Positions 47,301-58,137 of a DNA stretch of 64,000 nucleotides are shown here, in pieces. This stretch comes from Gyromitra esculenta (lineage: Eukaryota; Ascomycota; Pezizomycetes; Pezizales; Discinaceae). Both the position numbers and the translations under genes were made by a program. The number at the start of each line of letters is the position of its first letter. The stretch's first letter is position 1. The stretch covers positions 558,001 to 622,000 of the forward strand of contig JBCAML010000001.1 in assembly GCA_038503075.1 (NCBI GenBank), written 5' to 3'. A model generated the notes under the pieces. That model was not told where the DNA came from, did no database searches, and saw nothing but the letters and a program-made list of their open reading frames with translations.

Positions 47301-47422
47301 AAAGGAAGAAGAAGCTGAGGTTAGAGAAAGAGGCGAAGGAGTCAGACAAAGAGAGTGAGGTCGAGGAGGGTGTTCATGAGGAGATTAAGAGACGGCACGG
47401 GATTCATGATCATTTTACGTGA
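44301..47422 (+). CDS. plaA: Cytosolic phospholipase A2-like lipase with N-terminal presequence and membrane segment
   Basis: Enzymes of this family release fatty acids from phospholipids with a Ser-Asp dyad. Five exons fit: 44301-45738, 45816-46150, 46221-46680, 46957-47051 and 47204-47422, giving 848 residues. The first 50 residues are Arg/Ser-rich without acids (MRCLPSGSHRLLLGHSLRAP), like a mitochondrial presequence, followed by a hydrophobic segment (IGLGALVTATVLVTF). A second in-frame ATG at 44451 would skip the presequence. Catalytic parts are the oxyanion loop GSGGG (279-283), the nucleophile S313 in GVSGS, and D592 in DAGMSNN. A Glu/Lys-rich insert (about 630-710) and a charged C-terminal helix follow. 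A mitochondrial cPLA2 called PlaA is known from Aspergillus, from memory. The fourth intron before the last two exons is 276 nt, longer than its neighbours. Confidence 0.88.
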
Positions 47423-50198
47423 TGAGTGATGTGGAGATGAAGAATGATTTTGTGATGGAGTTTTCCTATTTGATATCAAGGACAAGAAGTCTTTTTTTTG
47501 AGTTACTAGGTACTCTAGAGTGTTCACCGTTTACATAATTAATTCATATTAGATTTTGCCTTTTTTTTCTCTTTCCTTTTTCTCTCTCTTTGAGATGTGC
47601 TTTTCTTTGTTACTCTATAATACTAGAACAGGTATAGCCCATATCGGTGTGTACCGGTATGTAATACAGTCCAATCTCAGTACCGGAAGAGGGTTACCGG
47701 ATGAGGGCTATATTTCTTTCGCCTACCATTGTTGGTCCAATGCACGAGAAGAATATGCAGGCAACACATGCGGTCAACCATATCGGTGCTGGGGTGAAAA
47801 GTGAGTGATGTGGTGTGAAGAGCAGGCGCCAAGTGCAGAGAGAGACCCTTTCTGCAATAATGGCACCAGCATCCTTGTGAAGCACGTTCTCAACTGTCAA
47901 TGGTCGATCGTACAAGCACTTCAGAGCACATTTCGAATGTAGGATTCATCACTCTAGTCTCCGAGTGGACCGGCGGAGACCACGGGTCTTAGTGTGTTGC
48001 TTGGGGGTCCCGAGACTGAATGCAAACGCGTTGATCTGGGGATCGAAAACGCTCCGAGAGTGAGACTTTTTCTTCGATAGGGTTACATAGAATCCGAGAC
48101 CTCCCAGAACCCATTCCACTGGCCACAGATCACCAGATCATACCATTTTTTTCTTCCTCTCTTGTGATGTGAAAACCTACTATTGCAACAACAGCAATAA
48201 CGGGAGTTTGCCGGTTATCGTCGTAGGAATAGAAAGGAGAAAAAGAAAAAGAAAAAGTAGCTGGCGAATGTGAAAAATGACGAAGGTCTTGGGGTCTATC
48301 TTGTCTTGGGGTCATGCCGTTTCCGAATCTGTGGTAAATACAGAACTGGGTTCTGAGTGGCCACGCCAGCCAAGGTAACCCTTTTCGCCAACATCTCGCC
48401 ATTGCATCGAGATCCTAGGCATGATATAGGGTAGTTAGAGCGCTTGACTATCACCATTGTGGTGATAGGAGGTGGTGGGGGAAGTTGGCCACTGACCAGC
48501 GTTCTGGGGAATCCTGTGGTGCCCGGCGGCCACGCCACGAGTGTTCTAGATGGGAGCTCAAGCCCAATCCCTGCGTCTGTAGGCTGAATCACCATCAGGG
48601 TCGCTTGCCGATGCTGGAAACGTGCTAGGTCGACTTCAGCCGCAGCGGAAATAATCGTGGGAAGCGATCTGCACCCGTTTGGGGGAGGGGCTGTGAGGCG
48701 AGGCACACATTTTTAGCGGTGGCTTGGGATTTTATCCTTTTTTTTTCTTACTGTTGTTTGTTGGTGACCTATCTCGTGCTGTCCGCGGCTGCCTATAGGT
48801 GCATACACACGATACAAACCTGCTGAGTTCTACACTTGGGTGCAGTACATAGAATCCAGCACTGCTGCTTGGTGTTGCTTGGTGTTGCTTGGTGCTTGGT
48901 GCTTGGTGAGATCTTGGTGTGCTCTTAGAATGGCAGTCTGGTTCGTTTGGCGATGCGCTTTCTCCCTGGTCGCGTGTGCCAATGCCTGTTTTACTTTGTT
49001 TCTATGTTTACCATCACTGTTTCTCTACCACCTGTATTCCCTACCACCTCTCTGTTATACCTCCACCATCCTTGCCTGTCACTTCCAGCCTACCTAGAAT
49101 TCGGGGTATAAAATATGCGTCTCCCGTCCCTCCCAACGCAGGAAGCAGCGCTATCGACATACGTCACATCGTGAACTCATTTTACTCCTTATTCCCGCAT
49201 ATATCTCGTTCTCGATCAAGCTGCCTGACCACTGCTCGCATTCTTACTGGCAAACAAGACCAGAAAATCCCAGAGAGGAGAGCCAAAGAAAAAAAAGTCG
49301 ACTGTGATCTTTCTCTTTCGTCCAGTATATCAAGTCCCCCCCCAATTGATTTCGCTCTTACCCGTGATCGGGTTGCTATATTTGTTCTGCATACATCGAA
49401 CGGCTCGGTGCCTAGTCCCGAACAGAAGCCCAGGGGTCCAAGCGGGTGGATCTGGGTCTCTCGTACCGAAGAAGAAAAGAAAAGAAAAAAAGAGTTTGGC
49501 CTGATCTGGAGATTCACAACGAGGTTGGCCCAGGAAGGAAAATCAGGGGATATCCGGCACCGGAAGAAGGGAAGAAGGTGGAGAGGGCTGAGAACAAGAC
49601 CCACGGGCTATCTATATGTCTGGCACAAGCGTATTGTGCCCATTACCACTGCATTATTGTGCACAGTGCACGATCCAACCCAGGCGGGATCTCGTTACGG
49701 CGTGGTGTTGGTGTTGAGCTGGCAGTAGAAGCCCTTGCTCGAATCCGAGATAGGTAGAGCCTCTCTCTGCTTTCTGCTTCCTCTGTCTCAAGAAAGAAAA
49801 GCTTTCGCCCAGAACGAGAGAGACCTGTTTGAATACGTGTGTACCACTGCGGATTCTGTTTCCGTCCCCGCTATCGTATTCCTCATCCCACCCCCCGCCC
49901 GCTCCTGCTTGCTTGCCCCTGTTTTTTTTTAAAAAGAGTCGGTGAGTTCCTCGGCGTCCCGATCTCGGCCAGGGTACTTGAGAGACTTCTTCACCACCTG
50001 CAGTGCTATTGCGAATTCTTGCTCCACCTAAGACCCTCTGCTACTTGTACCATACCATACCAATACCCATACATACCATCAGTACACATATATGTGTGTA
50101 CAGAGTTACATATCTACTCCACCTAGCCAGCGGTCGCAGCACACGGATCACACTTAAAATACGCAAGACGCAAATACTACATAGAACAAACCAGGACC
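47423..50198. other. Long upstream region of the cyclin-like gene
   Basis: About 2.8 kb with no supported gene. It contains a perfect short palindrome (CTATCACCA-TTG-TGGTGATAG, near 48448-48468), TGGTGCTTGGTGCTTGGTG tandem units near 48870-48908, and a long but composition-driven open frame at 48919-49728. It may be a large promoter and long leader, as cyclin genes often have. Confidence 0.45.
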
Positions 50199-50210
50199 GT
50201 GTCGTTGATC

Positions 50211-51472
50211 ATGTCGAGGAGAAATACTCACTCTTTAGTTCTGGTCCTCCCACCTCGCAATTCTATATGTTCATCCCCACCCTCCTCATCCTCACCATCA
50301 TCCTTCCCTATCACCCATCTTCCTCCTCCTCCCGCTCAATGCTCTGCACCTTGCTCCAGACCACCCCCCTTCCCTCTCTCTGCATCACAGCCTCCACCTA
50401 CAGACGGCCATAGCTTTGGTTCCCAGTCTTTACCGTGTCTGCCAACGGTCTTGAAGCTAGGACTCGTGACCCCAGATACTCCAGCCTTTCACTTCCACGC
50501 TAGTAAAGACAGCAACCTATCCAAGGATAACCACAACCACCGAGCAGAAGAAAACATGGAGTGCCATATCCCCACACCGAACCTGACCAATTCCCCTGGT
50601 TCCCCGCTGGATCTTGATTTGGACTGCTCGTTTGAAGAGTTTGAGCGATACCTTCCACTCTCGAACCTCCCCACGCCACCACCGTCCGATCAAGCATCCC
50701 CAGCAATGTTGGTAGAGATCGATTTTGAGGAGGAACTGAATCCGGAACTTTTTGGTAGGTCTTGTCGATTTTTTGAAGGGTTGGATTTGGAGACCCAAAG
50801 TTCGGATGAAAGGCTAACGCGTGTTCTTAGGCCCCGCTACCTACCTGTGCAGCATGATCCCGAAGAATGCTTCACGTGAGGCTCCTTCAGCCTACCTCCT
50901 TCAATCGATACTGCAGCGTGCAAACATTTCCATGGAAACCGTCGGTTTGGGAAGCTGTATTTTGGATTGCTTGTCGTCGCGTTTTGTACGTCGGTGGAGG
51001 GAGGAGTGGTGTGCAGAGAAGGGATCGGTGGAAGGATGTGAGGTTTTGGCGGTAGCTGCATTATCAATTGCACTGAAATTTCTTGAGGACACGGTTAGTA
51101 ATTTCTGGGAGATAAGCTCTTTCGTTGATTAACATGCTAATTTAAAATTAGTCCTTCTCGGCACGAATGTGGGCAAGGGATATTGCCGGCGACCTTTTCT
51201 CGTCGCGTCTCCTCAGCAAAACTGAGATGCTGATCCTGGACGACATTAATTTCTCTGTCGCGTCGATCTGCACCACAGAGCTTATCGAGTATTCCTTAGC
51301 TGAGATGAGGAGGCACTCTCAGGCTGCTCCTTCGATGAGGAAGACAAGAACTGATTACTCGCCCACCAAAAACCTTTCAAAGACATCATTTCCGCGCCTT
51401 TCTGAGCTCGAATCAGCTGTTGATGATATCTTTGAGCCCCTGCAAGAAATCGAGAATCTGTCCGTCAGGTGA
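50211..51472 (+). CDS. Cyclin-box protein
   Basis: Three exons fit: 50211-50754, 50831-51093 and 51152-51472, giving 375 residues (379 if the ATG at 50199 is used). The first 185 residues are Ser/Pro-rich and disordered with several TP sites (NLPTPPPSDQ). After the first splice a helical domain begins (AYLLQSILQRANISMETVG), followed by LDCLSSRFVRRW, VLAVAALSIALKFLEDT, and after the second splice MWARDIAGDLFSSRLLSKTE and EMLILDDINFSVAS. The AALSIALKFLED step and the MLILDDINF step match the helix pattern of a cyclin N box. The specific class (Pcl/Pho80-like or other) was not recognised, and a kinase partner is inferred only. Introns of 76 and 58 nt close in frame. Confidence 0.75.
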
Positions 51473-52187
51473 CTCCCGGTCGAGTCTCCTATTCATGGAT
51501 ACTGTGTCGATTGGTGATGTGTGGATACGTGTAGTTCCGATATTTTCCGTTTGCATATTTCTTTGAATTATTGGAGAACCGGTGTTTTGGGGCGTTTTGA
51601 TTTTATTTTCCAAAAGAGTGGGAGCATCGGAGCGAACTGAGGAACCTGACATAAGACCTTTTATTTAATTTTTCGTTTTTATCTATTACTCTGTTTAATC
51701 CGACAACCAACATGTTGTGATGGTATTCTGGGGGCGGGTTTGCTTTGACCATTTCTCGTTTGTTTGTTTGGAATATTCCTTTGTAATGTCTGTAGGGGAG
51801 ACGGGGAGGCGATTTTTTGTCGAAACTTCTGGTGTTTCGTGAACGATGGAGATGGAGGCACAGAGCACTTTTTAATGGGCTCATTTTGGCTTGGCGAGCT
51901 GCGGAACAGGGCCAAGGGGGCCAACAGACAGTTTATATAACTGAATAAGACATCGGATTTTGTGAAGGCTTGTGCGATAGAATTCGAACTGACAAAATCT
52001 TGACCCTTGAGTGTGCTGCAGCGATGTTCGTCTGATAACCAAAAATTCCTGGCTGGCGCGGGGACGAGATCGTCGATAATCCCTGCAGCAGTAGGGCAAG
52101 CAACCGTGAACACTAAGGTTCTAATATCGAAAATCCTCGTCTCCCAACTCACGACCCACGACCACTGCAGCCCCAATATCAAATGCA
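51473..52187. other. Intergenic between cyclin-like gene and PPR gene
   Basis: About 700 bases with no supported gene; holds the 3' end of one gene and promoter of the next. Confidence 0.55.
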
Positions 52188-54183
52188 ATGACCCCGCGGC
52201 GCACCCTAATTGACGGCCTGCATCGCTGCCTTTGCCCGAAATACTTCAATTCTCCCTCGCCTAGGAGCAATGGTCCGGTAGCCCTCGTTATTGCTCGACT
52301 GTCCCCACTATCACCACCCACTAGAAATTTCTCATCCTCAGCTCTTCGCCATCAATCCGACACCACTCCTCAACCCACACACCAAGGCCCCAACCACCAC
52401 CCAGGGCAGCCTCCGCCACTAGCCCCCGTGATTCGGAAAATCTCAGCCTCAACCCCCAGTGCCTCTTCTGCACCTAGACGTGTAGCCTATCAACCGTACA
52501 ACGGCGGTTCTGCCATACTATACCGGTCACAGGACAGTGCATACACCGGCATCAACAGAGTTATCGATCTCGCCACGAGGGCGATTTTTCCTGATGTGTT
52601 CATAGCAGCCCAGAACCTGGTTAGAGAAGAGGGTTATGAGCTAGATCGTAAGCTATTTACAGCACTGATTGAAGCATGTGCGAACTTTCCGGGGTGCTTG
52701 TTGCAGAGTATGGCTTTTAGGTTGTTGGATGAGATGAAGGAAAGGGGTCTGGAACCTGATTCGGTTATATATCATCATCTGCTGCGGGTGGGTTCCCCCC
52801 CCTAAGGGTTCAGGCGTGGGAGAGAGAGAGAAAGAAAAAAGCGTTGCTTGATTAAGTTGGAAAGAAGAAGAAGAGGAGGATGCTAACTTGTTGGGGGGGT
52901 ATAGCTTCTTGCTAATTCACCGGATTACCTCAAACGGTCGCAAATCCTGAGTGAGATGAAGCAGAGGTGGTTTAAGTTGACGGATGAGGGCTGGCAGCAT
53001 GTTATTATGGGGCATCTTCTTGATGGACAGCTGGAGATAGCATTGGAGATCGTGGAGAAACGGAGGATGAATGGAGAGTTAGTACATCGGAATACCTACA
53101 GGGATCTTATACAGAAGCTCTGCGCCGTTGGGGAAATTGATGAGGCGTTACGGTTGGTGAGGGAGTTGGAGACGGAGCTTACTTGGGTTACACCACCGGC
53201 GCTGGCATATCATTTGCTGGCAGCAGCAACAGATCAGCTTCATGTAGGTTGTGTTTTTACTTTTATTTATTTATTAGTATTAATGATGGAGATAAACTAT
53301 TCTAATATGCTTGTGCGTTTAGCTTGAGGCAACCTTGTTTTTCTGGAGGAAGATCATTGATAAGGACATGTTCAACCCTGACGACGGCCTGTGTCTCGCA
53401 ACTCTCAACGTCGCAGCCCGCTACGGCGACCCTCCGCTTGCAACCGATGTTTTCCGCGTCCTCGCAAACCGCGGGCTACAGTTCGAGGAGCAACATTACG
53501 CCGCGCTCCTTGAGTCCTACGTTGTCGGTGGTGACTTGGTGGCTGCATTTTCAGTTCTGGCTGTCATGGAGAGAGCCGGCGTTGCAACAGCTGAACACAC
53601 CACCAGGCCGATCATTACCCAACTCTTGAGTTCTGATGAGGCTGCCACAGAGAAAGCTTTCGCCATCCTACAAAAGATGCGGCGCACCAATAAGAGCGTT
53701 GGAATCCCCGCCCTCAACGTGCTCATAGCTACGCACGTCAAGCGTGGTAACGTTGACGCTGCTTTCGAAATCTATAATGCGATGCCAGACTTTAACCTAC
53801 GCCCAGAAACAAGCACATTTAACCTGCTTCTGAAGGGGGCCGCCCTACAGGGGAATAAAGAGTTCGCGATGAATATGGTGAGTGAGATGAAGGAGGCGAA
53901 AGTAAAGCCAAATGCAGATACGTATGAATGGCTTGTCAATGTGTGTTTGGTGCAGGATAATTACGAAGATGCGTTTGCATTCTTGGAGGAGATGAGAGGG
54001 GCCGGGATGGTGCCGAGGATAAGGACGTTGAGGGCATTAGCGAGTAGGTGCTATTTGTTAGGGGATGGAAGGTACAGAGTTGCGATGGTGGAGATGGTAA
54101 ACAGAGGGGTAAATCTAGCCGGGTTCACTGCGGAGCTAGATGTGCAGCTTCAGGAGCAGCGTGAGAGAAGCGTGCAGATGTGA
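52188..54183 (+). CDS. Mitochondrial pentatricopeptide-repeat (PPR) protein
   Basis: PPR proteins bind organelle RNA and act in its processing, stability or translation. Three exons fit: 52188-52787, 52905-53243 and 53323-54183, giving 599 residues. The N-terminus is Arg/Ser-rich with few acids (MTPRRTLIDGLHRCL, ARLSPLSPPTRNFSSSALRH), a mitochondrial presequence with a likely cleavage near RNFSS. PPR units occur through the rest: LFTALIEACANF...DEMKERGLEPDSV, ALLESYVVGGDLVAAFSVLA, LNVLIATHVKRGNVDAAFEI, FNLLLKGAALQGNKEFAMNM, and YEWLVNVCLVQDNYEDAFAF. Introns of 117 and 79 nt join the first repeats (HHLLR to LLANSPD; TDQLH to LEATLF). The exact ortholog is not named. It converges with RPC17. 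Confidence 0.87.
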
Positions 54184-54424
54184 AGCACTTATAGACCAAT
54201 AGCTATTTTATGAATTGTGTAGTAGATAAATACCTAGGTACATCGTTTTTTGTACATCTTTAGGAGACTTGGTGGAATCCGAGAGAGGCTAATCTTCTGG
54301 GATGTACTTATTTTTCTCATTCCCTATATGGCTTATAATGACCTTTCAAACACGCCAAAAACTGCATAATAACAAAATATATAAAAAACCACCGGATATC
54401 TGCCTCCATATTGGCGCAGCAAAG

Positions 54425-54908
54425 TCAATTATCATTCTCACCCACTGCTCCCTCCACTGGAGCTGGTGGTAGATTTGTCTTAACAATATGCAGCATCTCT
54501 TGTGATTCTTCCTCAGAAAATCTTGTGTCCATCTCCTCCACGATACAGTCCAGTTCTGCGATACTACTCGGTCTCGAATTCACCATCATCAACAGCTCCG
54601 CCTTCTCTAACGGGAACTTCGAAATAGCGCCCATAAAACCATCGATCGCCTTCTGGTCCTGCGTCGCGGCGGGCGTAGTGGACAGGTAATCCTTCACCTA
54701 ATTCTCTCGTCAGCTGAATTGAAAAGAGAAAGACAAGTATGAGGCGGGTGGGAACCTCTTTCATGACAGTCTCAAGGTTGCCGGCCTTCATGGCGTGGAC
54801 GGCGCCCTGGGTCTCGTGGACATGGGTGTAGCGCGCTTTCATAGCAGTGATGTGTTGGAGGACTTCATGGTCGCAAAGATAACTCTCCATGGGGTTGAGA
54901 ACCTTCAT
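54425..54908 (-). CDS. RPC17: RNA polymerase III subunit RPC17 (Rpb4/CGRP-RCP family)
   Basis: RPC17 pairs with RPC25 to form the stalk of RNA polymerase III, used in initiation. Two exons fit: 54908-54756 and 54697-54425, giving 141 residues. The start MKVLNP and the following YLCDHEVLQHITAMK are typical. After the splice VKDYLSTTPAATQDQKAIDG, FPLEKAELLMMVNSRPSSIA and LDCIVEEMDTRFSEEESQEM match the Rpb4-like helical fold of the family. The acceptor used is the TTAG directly before GTGAAGG; a CTGAC branch site lies just upstream. It ends at GENDN with a stop at 54425. The gene converges with the PPR gene, about 240 bases between stops. Confidence 0.92.
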
Positions 54909-56667
54909 TGCGTGGGTGGTCGGTGGTGGTATTACTCAAACGCAGATTTGGTGAGACGTTGGTGTTGATGTTGGGGCTGTCTGTGACTGGAGAAAATAAA
55001 TAAATAAGCTTTGAGGCTCGGCGGACAAGCAAGATCTGGCTTAGCGCTGTTTTCCCCACCTGGAAACGACGACGTTTGCTACCGTGAACCTCACTTGGCC
55101 TGCAAGAACCACCAGCAGCAGCAGCCTGGTCGATTGTAGACAAGGATCCACGTCACAAACATGCTCACATCGGCGACATGAGCACATGTATCGCATTGTA
55201 AACATCAGTTTGGCATGGAGTGGATGGCTAGTGACTGGTCTGTTTTGGACCCTGAGTATGGCTACCGGATAACCTCTTGAACAGTCATGGCGTTACTACG
55301 TGTGTAACCACTGTAGTGATGAAGCTCATATCTGATTCGCTTATAGCTATATAGAGGGGAGATAAATCAAGTCACATTTGTTGATATATCCCAGAGATCT
55401 TATACGAAAGCATCATCGTGCAGCGGTTAATGACGAACTAAGCAGGGATCTCACATGACATTAAATAGAAGTGCTCAAGTGACCAGTTGGATGTATTTAT
55501 GTTACCGATTCTAGGGCCCAATGGATGGCGGCATCAAACATTTTGGGAAATCTATGGAGTGATAGGCAAGATGTAAATGGGGCCGGCATAATAGGCTTAA
55601 TAGAGAGGTTAAAAGATGCATATTCACACATCTATCAAGTACCTCCAAAGTACACTTGGGTACGACGCTGTGGCAAGCTGATCTTCAATGGCTATCTTCA
55701 GAGACCCTGTGGTGCACGATCAATACGTATCCTTGCTTGATATCTAGACAGAATACGCTCCAATCATAGTAGGCTTTACTACACCTTCGACAATGCCATC
55801 CTACGTCAGGGTCCACCGGGATTAGTAACCAGGTCATTCATTCATCAAGCTAAAGGGATCGGCCCTCAAGATCGATGATGGGCTGCTAATATATCCCGAA
55901 CTTAGATATATATTTACGACTAGCTAATCGTGTAACGAACTCGGTTCTGCCTTCCTGAGGTTTGTGTGTATCCCGGTGTGCGCGCGTCTTATTGTAGCGT
56001 TTGATTTGCAATTGGGATCAAGTGTTTTGAACTATGTTTTGGGTCTATTTGGAATAGTGTATTCAGGGATTATTCGAAACACTAAGAGGCTGTGTTAGGA
56101 GTATAGTAGATCGATACCCTCTTCATGCTGTGCTAAGGAGGATCACTCGAGGTCGGTGGATAGCTAAAAACGGGTGGCCATTCTTCGATGGGCTAAGTAC
56201 GTGTGTTCAGAGAGGTTATTCACTGCACTCGTCTTGGATACATAAGCTTAAGAAATATTAAACAAAGACACATATTAGCTAATAGCGAGACTAAAGCCCT
56301 CGGTAAAAGCCACCATACCTGTCCATATCCTAACTGTGATATTTTCCTATTACTGTCTAGTCTTGATAGATTACATCTCGTAATAAACACCACGATCCAA
56401 GACTTTCTAATTTTATCCTTATATCTATATGTATTACCCGGGCGTACTTTCCATACCTATAAAGTTTTCGTTTGATAGGGAAACAATTCAACGAGTGATA
56501 ATTCATGATTCGATACTTGAACTGGCCCCACATCGCCAACGTCAATTCTTGGCACCCGCAACCTTCGACCTCCAACTTCCCCATAGCTCGCGCTACCCAA
56601 ACGCCCAACGTCCCAAAAACCACTCCTCTCCCACCTCAATTCTCCCAAAAATATATATATATATAAA
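54909..56667. other. Intergenic, no supported gene
   Basis: About 1.75 kb. Short open frames lack coding character. It holds the RPC17 promoter at the left and the promoter of the small gene at the right, where an (AT)n run precedes its start codon. Confidence 0.5.
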
Positions 56668-57225
56668 ATGGTACCAATTCCCCAATACCCATTACGGTAA
56701 AACCCTAACTAACGAATTAAACAGGGTGGCGGCGACAAAATCCCGTAACGAACCCTCCCTCCCTCCTCCCTCCCCCACCTACCCCTGTCCCACCAACCAC
56801 TATCCTATCCCCCTACCCTGGGGAAGAGGGGCCGCCAACATACTAAATATCTGTTTTTAACCTACAGATACCCAAAGCACGTCTGGTCTCCGTCCGGAGG
56901 ATGGTACTCGCGACCTGGAAACTGGAAAGCCAACACCGCAATTATGGCTACGGTGATTGCCGGGTGCGTTGCGCTTGTCTGGAAGACGAGCGCCGAGAGA
57001 GAGCGCCGTACGCGCATGCCGGATCCAGATCGGTTCTTTCCGAGTCGATGTTAGTTTTTGTTCCTTCTTTCTTGCGCTCCTCTATGAATGACTTCTCGGG
57101 GGGGTTATGGGTAGGGTTGTATAAATTATGCTTGAAACTAGAAACTAATGATGGTTTGGGGGAGGGGGGTAGACTGGAGCAGGCAGATCATCGAGTTTGA
57201 GGGAGGGACTAAGGACTCTAAATAG
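56668..57225 (+). CDS. Small conserved-looking one-TM protein, probably mitochondrial
   Basis: Three exons fit: 56668-56696, 56868-57049 and 57173-57225, giving 87 residues. The start MVPIPQYPLR is joined to YPKHVWSPSGGWYSRPGNWK, then ANTAIM leads into one hydrophobic segment (ATVIAGCVALVWK), a basic stretch (SAERERRTRMP), and RFFPSRYWSRQIIEFEGGTK. All splice sites are GT-AG; the first intron has a perfect TACTAA branch near the acceptor, and the phases close exactly. Trp/Pro-rich ends around one helix and the PSRYW ending resemble small accessory subunits of respiratory complexes. I recall a similar fungal family but cannot name it firmly. Its exons are too short to be seen as long frames, so it is easily missed. 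Confidence 0.78.
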
Positions 57226-58137
57226 AGAAGCACTCAACGGGATTGTAGACGGATGGGTGGAACCGATGTCGGATCTGGAGATCGGAGTTCTGTATATATA
57301 TATATCAATTATCCCCGTGAGGGGGAGGAGGGCATAACCTTGTGAAGATATATCGCGGGAAAAACTTGAAGGGAATAGAGTAAATTTCCTGCGCTGCACA
57401 CCAGGACAATGGTGAAGCCAATCCCCAAACCAGTCTCTACCTTCTTCCATCTTATAAGATTTCAGCCCTAACCCTATTAACAGGCATCTTCTGGGACGGG
57501 TCTTCTTCACATTATATTTAAGCTTGAGCTACTATCTAATTTCAAGGGATTTACGAAGCTGTTGGCATCCCCATAATCTGATTTTAAATTCGCTGTTTAA
57601 CTTAGGAAACCTTTAAAAGAAACTTTTGTTATAACTATGAAAAGAACAATTAAACGCCCCCTATTTCCACTGTCCCTCAAAATATAAAAAGACCACGGCG
57701 CCGCATGGGAGGAAAACTAAATAAGAAGGTATACGAACATAAAGTAGATGACAAATGAGGAGAAGCGGAAAGAAGAGAGGGACAGAAGAAAAGAGGAAGA
57801 AAAGAAAAAAAAGGACCAATAGCAACAAGAAAAGAATAACAACAAAAAAGAAAGTCACCTCGAAAAACACCACAAACATAAAATAAAAACAAGAAGGAAA
57901 AAGAAGCAAACTCCGAATAACAGAGAAGGTAATTAAAAAAGAAACAAAAAAACCAACACTCATACACTAATCCGCCCCCCACTCCCACCCAGCCATTTCT
58001 CCGTCCCAATAGCGTAGCGCCGCCCGTTATACTTGATATCCATACAGACGGCAAACCTTTTCATATGCCCCCTAACCAAAGAGAAGAAACAGAATAACCG
58101 CCATCCACATGCACATAGGATGTTAAGCCGGCTAATA
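57226..58137. other. Intergenic between convergent small gene and CLASP gene
   Basis: About 900 bases without a gene. The plus strand at about 57740-57960 is strongly purine-rich (GGAAAGAAGAGAGGG and A-runs), the opposite strand pyrimidine-rich. Confidence 0.6.

Noticed and set aside
48425..48500. tRNA-like string (GTTAGAGCGCTTGACT) followed by a hairpin
   Set aside because: No matching acceptor stem and no T-arm with GGTTCRANNC at the right distance; not a tRNA.
48919..49728. Open frame of 269 codons upstream of the cyclin-like gene
   Set aside because: Composition shifts along its length, no domain or splice context, and it starts in repetitive GCTTGGTG sequence; more likely promoter or leader.
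51679..52188. Minus-strand frame of 169 codons before the PPR gene
   Set aside because: Lies in the shared 3' end/promoter region, no family motif, low-complexity tail.
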